Source: JBBEDS01 sp040881175 (GTDB lineage: Bacteria; Patescibacteriota; Minisyncoccia; 2-02-FULL-40-12; IGHO2-01-FULL-4-A). Taken from it: a DNA stretch of 25,732 nt. Numbering within the stretch: position 1 is the first letter of the stretch; each line of letters starts with the position of its first letter. Where the stretch lies: the NCBI GenBank assembly GCA_040881175.1, contig JBBEDS010000013.1, forward strand, positions 1 to 25,732, given 5' to 3'. The notes below the pieces were generated by a model. The model was not told the origin of the DNA. It saw nothing but the letters and a program-made list of their open reading frames with translations, and did not search any database. Shown in pieces: positions 5,299-11,359 of the stretch. The position numbers and the translations under genes were made by a program.

Positions 5299-7164
5299 AT
5301 GAGCTCAACTAAGATCATAAATGTTCTGAAAAACGATAGCTTCGATGACGTTTTCGATTACTTCAAGAATCTTGAAGCGGAAGACGTCATTTTTATCTTC
5401 CCCAGGGGTTCTAGATTTGCAAAACAAGAGCAACATTTCGAGGCGCTAAAAAGAGAGGCCAGCAGCTCAGGTAAAAGAATCAGTATTATGACAAGCGACC
5501 CCGCGGTCATCAGTCTTGCCGCCGTTAACGATATGGATATCCTGGAATCAAATGAGCCTGCTCGCAGAAGTAGCCCAGCAGAAAAGACAATAGATGAGAA
5601 GACACCAGTAGAGATTCGAGCAGAAATAGAAGAAGAGGAAACAGAAACGCCTGAGGAAGTAGAGGATTCTATACTCCCTGACGAAGAGCAGGTTCAACCT
5701 CAAGCAGAAGCAGCTATGTTTGAAGAGGAGGATTCATATAATGAAGCTGCATTGCCGGAAGTTATCTTAACTGCGGCAAGAACCAGGAAAAAACAAGTGG
5801 CAGAAGAAGTAGGAGAGGAATATGAAGAATCCGACCAGAGAGTAATTAAAGACATCATTAGAAACGAATCGGAAAGTACGGTTAAGATAAAAGAAGCCAA
5901 GGAGCCGACATTCAAGCTGGATATCAAGAGTGAGACTCCCGAAGATAGTAAATCCACCAAAGAGCTCGAGAAGATCTGGGGAGGAAAAAGAGAAAAAGCC
6001 AAAGATTTGTTTGTTAATCCGGCTAAAAGACTCAAGGCTTCTAATTTTTTCAAAAAGACCCCGCTATTAGTTACGGCAGGTGCGGTTGTAATATTGGGCC
6101 TGATACTCTACGGCACTCTTGGCAGTGCCCAGATCACGATTGTCCCCCAGAAACAAAATCTTAATTTCCAATTAAATGTAGCCGCCTCTAGTACTGCCAC
6201 TGAAGTGAGCGCGGATTTCAACAGAATACCCGGGCAAAGATTTACTGATCAAAAGGAGGCTTCCGACATATTTCCCGCCACAGGGCAAAAAGAGGTAGTA
6301 CAGAAAGCTAGCGGAGAGATAACAATATTCAACAAGAGCTCAGTTGCGCAAAGATTGGTAGCTACGACTCGTTTTGAAACACCGGCGGGTCTGGTATATA
6401 GGATTCCACAAACTTTGACTGTTCCGGCAGCTCAAGGCGGTACCCCTGGATCAATCAAATCACCAGTTAGTGCTGACAGGCCAGGACCAGAATATAATAT
6501 CGGCCCGACAACATTTACCGTACCCGGACTTAAGGGCTCGCCTAAGTTTGACGACTTCTATGCTGAATCGTCCGCGCCTATGGCGGGAGGCATCATAGGC
6601 CCATCAAAAATAGTCACTGAAGAAGATTTCACAAAGGCTCAAGAAGCACTGACGGCAAGAGTGCGTGAAGAGATCACGCAGTCAGTTAAAAGCCAGTCCA
6701 GCGATCTCAAGATTTTGGATTCAGTGGCAATAAGTTTTGAAGAACCCGTGACTAACGCAAAAGCAGGGGAAGCGGCTTCCGAATTAAGGATGACCATAAA
6801 AGGAGCGGCCGACGTAGTCGTTTTTAGAGAAGCTGATGTTATGAAATTGATTGAGAATTTCGTGACTAAAAGCGGCAACTTCAAAGTGCTTGAGCAAGGA
6901 TTAGATATTAATTACACAAATCCCATAGCAAGTTCGGACAGCACTTCTTTGGCGTTTGACATACGCGTGACAGGGAGAGCCGCCTACGTGTTAGATACTG
7001 ATAAAATAGCCGATGAAGTCTCCGGTATGAGCGAGGATGCCATACGCACCTATTTCAAAAACATAGCCGAAATAGAGTCGGCACGCATAGTCTTGTCTCC
7101 TTTCTGGGTCAAGAAAATGCCCAGAGATGCGGATAAAATAAAGATAATCATCAACAATAATTAG
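5299..7164 (+). CDS. Large single-pass membrane protein, baseplate J/gp47-like
   Basis: The 621-residue protein has three parts. Residues 1-80 form a predicted alpha/beta cytoplasmic domain (hydrophobic strand DVIFIFP, later SIMTSDPAV). Residues about 85-245 are an acidic, low-complexity linker rich in Glu. One transmembrane helix lies at about 252-273 and is followed by a roughly 345-residue beta-rich outer region. In the latter, a segment of the form VSADRPGPEYNIGP followed by FTVPG resembles the repeat seen in proteins annotated as baseplate J/gp47 family in CPR genomes. No phage genes lie nearby, so a cell-surface or envelope role is more likely than a phage tail. The start follows an extended -10 promoter and looks leaderless. 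Function is not established. Confidence 0.65.
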   Translation: MSSTKIINVLKNDSFDDVFDYFKNLEAEDVIFIFPRGSRFAKQEQHFEALKREASSSGKRISIMTSDPAVISLAAVNDMDILESNEPARRSSPAEKTIDEKTPVEIRAEIEEEETETPEEVEDSILPDEEQVQPQAEAAMFEEEDSYNEAALPEVILTAARTRKKQVAEEVGEEYEESDQRVIKDIIRNESESTVKIKEAKEPTFKLDIKSETPEDSKSTKELEKIWGGKREKAKDLFVNPAKRLKASNFFKKTPLLVTAGAVVILGLILYGTLGSAQITIVPQKQNLNFQLNVAASSTATEVSADFNRIPGQRFTDQKEASDIFPATGQKEVVQKASGEITIFNKSSVAQRLVATTRFETPAGLVYRIPQTLTVPAAQGGTPGSIKSPVSADRPGPEYNIGPTTFTVPGLKGSPKFDDFYAESSAPMAGGIIGPSKIVTEEDFTKAQEALTARVREEITQSVKSQSSDLKILDSVAISFEEPVTNAKAGEAASELRMTIKGAADVVVFREADVMKLIENFVTKSGNFKVLEQGLDINYTNPIASSDSTSLAFDIRVTGRAAYVLDTDKIADEVSGMSEDAIRTYFKNIAEIESARIVLSPFWVKKMPRDADKIKIIINNN

Positions 7165-7190
7165 CCGCTCAAGAGGCTAGGGAGTTGAAG

Positions 7191-7219
7191 TTGACTTACA
7201 AATCCGTATCTGTTAAGAT
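7191..7219 (+). promoter_or_regulatory. Main promoter of the infA-rpsI ribosomal operon
   Basis: TTGACT (7191-7196), 17-nt spacer, TAAGAT (7214-7219) with extended TGT (7211-7213). The expected start near 7226 gives a leader of about 77 nt before infA, long for this window and a possible site for ribosomal-protein feedback. Confidence 0.75.
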
Positions 7220-7236
7220 ATACCCAATGGAATAAA

Positions 7237-7278
7237 GGTTTTTATCAGCCTGGTTTCCTAGTGAAATCTGGTTTTTAT
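7237..7278 (+). repeat. Short direct repeat in the infA leader
   Basis: GGTTTTTAT occurs at 7237-7245 and again at 7270-7278, 33 nt apart, within the untranslated leader. The meaning is unknown; AT-rich sequence makes a chance repeat possible. Confidence 0.3.
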
Positions 7279-7302
7279 TCTATCTTTTGAAGCTTTCCAA
7301 AA

Positions 7303-7512
7303 TTGTCAGATAATAAATTAAAACAAGAAGGTGTAGTCATAGACGCTCTTCCGGATACCAAGTTTAAAGTTAAGCTTGAAGATGGCCAAGAAATTTTGGC
7401 ATATCTAGCCGGCAAGATGAGATTGCACTACATCAAAGTGATGATTGGCGATAAGGTTACGGTGGAGATGAATCCGGGCGATAATAAAGGCCGCATCATT
7501 TATCGTAAATAG
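7303..7512 (+). CDS. infA: Translation initiation factor IF-1
   Basis: IF-1 binds the A site of the 30S subunit and helps IF-2 and IF-3 select the start codon. The 69-residue S1/OB-fold protein shows family segments QEGVVIDALPDTKFKV, LEDGQEILAYLAGKMR and GDKVTVEMNPGD, then ends RGxIxYR-like (GRIIYRK). The start is TTG: an in-frame TGA lies at 7288-7290 and there is no ATG or GTG until codon 39, well inside the conserved fold. No SD is evident. It heads an operon and is followed 4 nt later by rpmJ. Confidence 0.94.
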   Translation: MSDNKLKQEGVVIDALPDTKFKVKLEDGQEILAYLAGKMRLHYIKVMIGDKVTVEMNPGDNKGRIIYRK

Positions 7513-7516
7513 AACC

Positions 7517-7630
7517 ATGAAAGTACAAGCATCAGTTAAAAAAATGTGCAGCAAATGCAAGCTCGTCCGCCGAAAGGGCAAGCTGTTTTGTATTTGTACT
7601 AACCCGAAGCATAAGCAGAGACAGGGTTAA
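7517..7630 (+). CDS. rpmJ: 50S ribosomal protein L36
   Basis: This 37-residue gene is readable from ATG 7517 to TAA 7630. It encodes a small zinc-ribbon protein of the large subunit with ligands C11, C14, C27 and H32, starts MKVQASVKKMC and ends KHKQRQG, as usual for L36. It lies between infA (4 nt) and rpsM (10 nt), the standard position in the alpha operon. The cysteines are of the zinc-binding (C+) type. Confidence 0.95.
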   Translation: MKVQASVKKMCSKCKLVRRKGKLFCICTNPKHKQRQG

Positions 7631-7640
7631 CTTTTAATAT

Positions 7641-8027
7641 ATGGCAAGAATTTCAGGAATCAACATTCCAGACAACAAAAAAATAGAATTTTCATTAAGC
7701 TATATTTATGGCATTGGTCCTGCGGCAAGCAAGGTTATTCTCAAGTCAGCTAATATAGATAAGGACAAGAAGGCCAAAGACCTAACCTCGGAAGAGATAA
7801 GCAAGATCCAGAACCTTATTGATCGCAACTACAAAGTTGAGGGTAATTTAAGAAGAGAAATTGGAGATAATATAAAGAGACTAAAAGAAGTAGGCGCTCT
7901 CAGAGGAATGCGTCACGCCCGAAGACTTCCCATTCACGGCAGAACGAAGACAAACTCCAGGACAACCAGGGGTAATGTCAGAAAGACAATGGGATCAGGA
8001 CGTAAGCCATCATCACAAAAGACTTAA
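7641..8027 (+). CDS. rpsM: 30S ribosomal protein S13
   Basis: S13 sits in the head of the small subunit and contacts tRNA and the L5/L31 bridge. The 128 residues begin MARISGINIPDNKKIE, include the helix-hairpin-helix segment YGIGPAASKVIL and the C-terminal RNA-binding run LRGMRHARRLPIHGRTKTNSR. It starts 10 nt after rpmJ without an SD; an AT-rich stretch (ttttaatat) precedes the ATG. Confidence 0.96.
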   Translation: MARISGINIPDNKKIEFSLSYIYGIGPAASKVILKSANIDKDKKAKDLTSEEISKIQNLIDRNYKVEGNLRREIGDNIKRLKEVGALRGMRHARRLPIHGRTKTNSRTTRGNVRKTMGSGRKPSSQKT

Positions 8028-8037
8028 TACTTAATTT

Positions 8038-8484
8038 ATGGGTAAGAAAAGAATCATTACAGGCGGTGGATCAGGAGGAGAAAATGCCGAAAAAGAAGTC
8101 GGCGGCTCTTCGGCTTCCAAGAAGGGCGTTAAAAAGCAGGTTGTAAAGGGTACGGTTAATATTTCATCCTCATACAACAACACCATCGTATCCGTTGCTG
8201 ATAGCAAGGGTAACGTATTTGCGCATTCTTCAGCTGGCAGTCTTGGCTTTAAGGGCGCCAGAAAATCAACTCCTTACGCCGCAACATTAGTCGGCAAGGA
8301 TGCAGTTGAGAAAGCAAAGAAATTCGGCTTTCAGGAAGCAAGGATATCAGTAAAAGGAATCGGTCCTGGCCGAGAAGCAGCAATAAGAGGAATCGCTAGT
8401 ACCGGAGTTAATATTACCGCAATAATAGATGCCACGCCTATGGCCCATAACGGGGTAAGGCCGGCAAAACCACGAAGAGTCTAA
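8038..8484 (+). CDS. rpsK: 30S ribosomal protein S11
   Basis: S11 forms part of the platform near the mRNA exit channel. The 148-residue product has a core with NISSSYNNTIVSVAD, SSAGSLGFKGARKSTPYAA and GPGREAAIRGI and ends NGVRPAKPRRV, all typical. The first 35 or so residues form a Gly/Ser/Lys-rich extension, longer than common S11 N-termini. The gene starts 10 nt after rpsM with AT-rich sequence and no SD. Confidence 0.96.
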   Translation: MGKKRIITGGGSGGENAEKEVGGSSASKKGVKKQVVKGTVNISSSYNNTIVSVADSKGNVFAHSSAGSLGFKGARKSTPYAATLVGKDAVEKAKKFGFQEARISVKGIGPGREAAIRGIASTGVNITAIIDATPMAHNGVRPAKPRRV

Positions 8485-8494
8485 TTTTTAATAC

Positions 8495-9130
8495 ATGGCA
8501 CGTTACAGAGGACCAAAAGAAAAGATAGAACGCAGGCTGGGAACTAAGCTCTTCCTTAAGGGCGAGCGCTCATATTCCCCAAAGTCAGCTACCGTAAAGA
8601 GAATGTATCCTCCCGGAGCTAGAAACAGGAAGTTTCAGCCGAGATTATCAGAATACGGCCAGCAGCTGCAGTCAAAGCAAAGAATCAGAAATGTATACCG
8701 AATGCTTGAGAAGCAATTTAAGAACTGGGTCAAAGATGCCATTAGCTCTAAAACTGAAACCGGTGAGTTTCTGATCAGAAGACTAGAGAGACGTCTTGAT
8801 AATGCGGTCTTCAGAGCAGGATTCGCTCAATCAAGAGATCAGGCCAGGCAAATCGTAAATCACGGCCACATCCTGGTAAACGGACGCAAAGTTTCGATAC
8901 CATCATACGAAGTGAAGAATGGAGATATAATTACCGTCAGAGAAGGAAGCAAGAAATCAAAATATTTTTCAGCATTAGCACCGCAATGGATTAAAAAACA
9001 GGAAACACCACAGTGGATAGATCTGGATGCAGAAACATTCACTGCTAAAATAACCGGTGCGCCGAATATTGGGGAAAGCGGGCTAGAGACAGGCGACATA
9101 CAGTCGACAATCGAATATTATTCAAGATAA
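8495..9130 (+). CDS. rpsD: 30S ribosomal protein S4
   Basis: S4 is a primary 16S-binding assembly protein and in many bacteria a repressor of this operon. The 211 residues start MARYRGPKEKIERRLG and include the S4 RNA-binding domain (about 100-160: RRLERRLDNAVFRAGFA, then QIVNHGHILVNGRKV). An Ile-Glu-Tyr-Tyr-Ser C-terminus matches the usual IVEYYSR-type end. The N-terminal zinc cysteines of some S4 proteins are absent (C- type). It follows rpsK by 10 nt without an SD. Confidence 0.96.
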   Translation: MARYRGPKEKIERRLGTKLFLKGERSYSPKSATVKRMYPPGARNRKFQPRLSEYGQQLQSKQRIRNVYRMLEKQFKNWVKDAISSKTETGEFLIRRLERRLDNAVFRAGFAQSRDQARQIVNHGHILVNGRKVSIPSYEVKNGDIITVREGSKKSKYFSALAPQWIKKQETPQWIDLDAETFTAKITGAPNIGESGLETGDIQSTIEYYSR

Positions 9131-9151
9131 TCAATCTTTTGCCTCGGCAAC

Positions 9152-9160
9152 TGTTAAGAT
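9152..9160 (+). promoter_or_regulatory. Internal extended -10 promoter candidate before rpoA
   Basis: The 85-nt rpsD-rpoA spacer holds TGT-TAAGAT, identical to the extended -10 of the operon's main promoter. No -35 is recognisable. A perfect small palindrome TTGCC-TC-GGCAA (9139-9150) lies just upstream. Confidence 0.45.
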
Positions 9161-9215
9161 GATAGGTATTAATTCCTAATTCAGCTAGCAGATTACGAGC
9201 TAAAAGATAAAATAT

Positions 9216-9980
9216 ATGATTCAGTTACCATCAGAACCAAAGTTAGTGTCAAAGACCGGCAGTCGGGCAGTTTTTGAGATTTCCCCTCTCTATCCGGGAT
9301 ATGGCATGACTATAGGTAACACCTTGAGACGTGTTCTGATCTCCTCTCTTGAAGGAGCAGCTATCACTTCCGTGAAGATTAAAGGGGTGGACCACGAGTT
9401 CTCCTCAATCGAAGGCGTTCTAGAAGATGTCATCGAGATAGTTCTAAACTTGAAGAAAGTCAGATTTAAGCTTTTCAAAGATGAGCCCGAGACCCTTATC
9501 CTTTCTGCAAAAGGTGCAGGAGAGATAACTGGAAAAGATATTAAGACAACCGCTGATGTCGAAGTTGTCAGCAAAGATCAGCATATCGCTACTATTACTG
9601 ATAAGAAAGCCGAATTTGAAATGGAAATGGTCATTGAAAAGGGCGTAGGTTACGTGCCGGTTGAGCAGAGACAGAAGGAGAAGCTCAGCGTAGGTAAAAT
9701 TGCAATTGATGGTATCTTTACTCCGATCAAGAACGTAAACTTCACCGTTGAGAACATCCGTGTCGGGCAGAGAACTGACTACAACAAAGTCTTGTTGGAT
9801 GTAGAGACTGACGGAAGCGTCAGCCCTGAAGAAGCCCTCAAAAAGGCTTCAGATGTATTGATACAGCATTTTAATATTATCAGCGCTGTTGAAATACCTA
9901 AAGAAGCTGTTGCCAAAGAAGAAAAACCTAAGAAAAAGACAGCTGCTAAAAAGAAGAAAGAAGAGGAAAAAGAAGAATAA
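9216..9980 (+). CDS. rpoA: RNA polymerase alpha subunit without C-terminal domain
   Basis: The alpha dimer is the scaffold for beta and beta' assembly. The N-terminal domain is complete, with PLYPGYGMTIGNTLRRVLISS (positions about 24-44), the insert domain, GVGYVPVEQRQ and RVGQRTDYNKVLLDVETDGS, ending about residue 225 with an LIQHFNII helix. In place of the usual linker and alpha-CTD (about 80-90 residues with helix-hairpin-helix motifs), there is only a Lys/Glu/Ala-rich tail to residue 254. The stop is clean and rplQ follows 2 nt later, so a sequencing frameshift is unlikely. UP-element binding and alpha-CTD-dependent activation should therefore be absent. The gene has an 85-nt upstream spacer with its own promoter candidate. 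Confidence 0.95.
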   Translation: MIQLPSEPKLVSKTGSRAVFEISPLYPGYGMTIGNTLRRVLISSLEGAAITSVKIKGVDHEFSSIEGVLEDVIEIVLNLKKVRFKLFKDEPETLILSAKGAGEITGKDIKTTADVEVVSKDQHIATITDKKAEFEMEMVIEKGVGYVPVEQRQKEKLSVGKIAIDGIFTPIKNVNFTVENIRVGQRTDYNKVLLDVETDGSVSPEEALKKASDVLIQHFNIISAVEIPKEAVAKEEKPKKKTAAKKKKEEEKEE

Positions 9981-9982
9981 AC

Positions 9983-10333
9983 ATGGAACACGGCAAGAAA
10001 AAAAGGAAATTCGGTAGAGAAACGAAACAACGCAAAGAATTAATGCGTGGCCTTGCCGAGTCTTTAATCCTAAACGGAAAGATTACCACTACCCAGGCCA
10101 AGGCTAAGAGCTTAAAGACATACGTCGAAAAGGTCATAACCAAGAGCAGGGAGAATAAGCTGTCGACGGTCAGAGATCTTTCCGCAAAGTTCAGTCCGAA
10201 AGTAACCAAGAAATTAATCCAGGAGCTGGGACCAAAGTTTGCTGATCGTAGCGGGGGATACACCAGGATAATTCACACGCCTCGTCGTCCAAGTGATGGA
10301 TCGAGGATGGCAATAATTGAATTTATTAACTAA
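9983..10333 (+). CDS. rplQ: 50S ribosomal protein L17
   Basis: L17 binds 23S rRNA near the exit tunnel. The 116 residues show KRKFGRETKQRKELMRGLAESLI, the segment GKITTTQAKAKSLKTYVEKVIT and the C-terminal GGYTRIIHTPRRPSDGSRMAIIEF. It starts 2 nt after the rpoA stop, consistent with translational coupling. Confidence 0.96.
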   Translation: MEHGKKKRKFGRETKQRKELMRGLAESLILNGKITTTQAKAKSLKTYVEKVITKSRENKLSTVRDLSAKFSPKVTKKLIQELGPKFADRSGGYTRIIHTPRRPSDGSRMAIIEFIN

Positions 10334-10334
10334 C

Positions 10335-10676
10335 ATGACGCATAACATTGATGCTACAAACCAATCATTAGGCCGACTCGCAAGTAAGATTGCGGTAATT
10401 TTACGCGGCAAAAGCAGCCCAAGCTACCAGCCTCATCTTATGCCTGAAGATAAAGTTGTCATCAGCAACATTAAGAAGATTAAATTTACTGGCAAGAAGC
10501 TAGACCAAAAGATATATTACCACTACTCTGGTTATCCGGGAGGAATGAAAGAAAGGAAACTTGGAACTATGTTTGATAAGGACCCCAGACGCGTATTGTG
10601 GCTGGCAGTTTATAGAATGCTTGCTAAAAACAGATTAAGAGATAAGATAATGAAAAACCTAGAGATAGAATCATAA
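10335..10676 (+). CDS. rplM: 50S ribosomal protein L13 (short form)
   Basis: L13 is an early assembly protein of the large subunit. The ATG at 10335, just after the rplQ stop, gives 113 residues; an in-frame TTG at 10317 would overlap rplQ and adds nothing conserved. Core motifs are NIDATNQSLGRLASKIA, LRGK, YHYSGYPGGMKE and the RRVLWLAVYRMLAKNRLRD helix. Compared with the usual roughly 142 residues it lacks part of the N-terminal arm and the C-terminal tail, a trimming common in reduced CPR ribosomes. It is followed by rpsI as in most bacteria. Confidence 0.94.
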   Translation: MTHNIDATNQSLGRLASKIAVILRGKSSPSYQPHLMPEDKVVISNIKKIKFTGKKLDQKIYYHYSGYPGGMKERKLGTMFDKDPRRVLWLAVYRMLAKNRLRDKIMKNLEIES

Positions 10677-10678
10677 TC

Positions 10679-11251
10679 ATGGTTACTGCAAAATCAACAA
10701 CAAAAAAAGCTAAAACTATTGTAAAGACCGATAAATCGGCCAAGGTTAAAGCTCAGAAAAAAGCCGAGGAAGCCGTCGAGAAGAAAGTAGATACTGAAGA
10801 AGAAACAACTGAGCAGGCAGTTTCTGCAGGAGCAGAGAAATACTACGAAGCCGTTGGCCGTAGAAAAGAGTCTACCGTCAGGGTCAGAGTATATACCAAG
10901 AAATCTACTGATAACCAGGAGTCTGAGGAGATGGCATTGATAGTAGTGAACGGAAAGCCTTATCACGAATACTTCCCAAGCCCAAGGCTCAGAAATACCG
11001 TTGACTCTCCCTTGAGAAAATTAAAATCAATGAATCGTTTTAAAGCGACGGTGCATGCTAAGGGCGGAGGAAAGACAGGCCAGGCCGATGCTATTAGATT
11101 CGGATTGAGCCGAGCGTTGGTATTATTCGATGAAAACTTTGCTAAGAAACTCAAAAAGTCAGGGTATCTGACCCGAGATGCAAGAGAAAAAGAAAGACGA
11201 AAATACGGGCTCAAAAAAGCAAGAAAAGCTCCACAGTGGGCGAAGAGATAA
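10679..11251 (+). CDS. rpsI: 30S ribosomal protein S9 with charged N-terminal extension
   Basis: S9 has a C-terminal tail that reaches the P-site tRNA. The core (about residue 54 on) shows YYEAVGRRKESTVRVRVY, VVNGKPYHEYF, VHAKGGGKTGQADAIRFGLSRAL and YLTRDAREKERRKYG, and ends KKARKAPQWAKR, keeping the terminal Lys-Arg. The first roughly 52 residues are a low-complexity Lys/Ala/Glu/Thr extension, absent from most S9 proteins. The gene starts 2 nt after rplM and ends the operon at a terminator. Confidence 0.95.
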   Translation: MVTAKSTTKKAKTIVKTDKSAKVKAQKKAEEAVEKKVDTEEETTEQAVSAGAEKYYEAVGRRKESTVRVRVYTKKSTDNQESEEMALIVVNGKPYHEYFPSPRLRNTVDSPLRKLKSMNRFKATVHAKGGGKTGQADAIRFGLSRALVLFDENFAKKLKKSGYLTRDAREKERRKYGLKKARKAPQWAKR

Positions 11252-11257
11252 AGCAAG

Positions 11258-11286
11258 CCGGCTACCCAAGCCGGTTTTCTTTTGTC
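11258..11286 (+). terminator. Intrinsic terminator of the ribosomal operon
   Basis: CCGGCT (11258-11263), loop ACCCA, AGCCGG (11269-11274), then TTTTCTTTT. Confidence 0.88.
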
Positions 11287-11295
11287 TTCACTCAT

Positions 11296-11324
11296 TTGAC
11301 ACGTCATCTAACACGTGTTTTAAT
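11296..11324 (+). promoter_or_regulatory. Promoter of the ABC transporter gene
   Basis: A consensus -35 TTGACA (11296-11301), 17-nt spacer and -10 TTTAAT (11319-11324) with extended TGT (11316-11318). The palindrome ACACGTGT (11311-11318) lies inside the spacer and could be an operator, though an 8-nt palindrome is weak evidence. Confidence 0.6.
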
Positions 11325-11359
11325 AGATCGTCTTTAACAATTTAATAGAAGGAGTTGCT

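Noticed and set aside
5299..7164. Prophage remnant
   Set aside because: The baseplate-J resemblance is isolated; there are no capsid, terminase, integrase or other tail genes, and a membrane helix argues for a cellular protein.
7162..7181. Hairpin AGCCGCTCAAGAGGCT as a terminator of the baseplate-J-like gene
   Set aside because: The stem has an internal mismatch and no T-run follows (AGGGAGTTG). Termination before the operon promoter remains unlocated.
10317..10334. TTG start for rplM overlapping rplQ
   Set aside because: ATG 10335 directly after the rplQ stop starts the conserved L13 region; the added residues are the out-of-frame end of rplQ.
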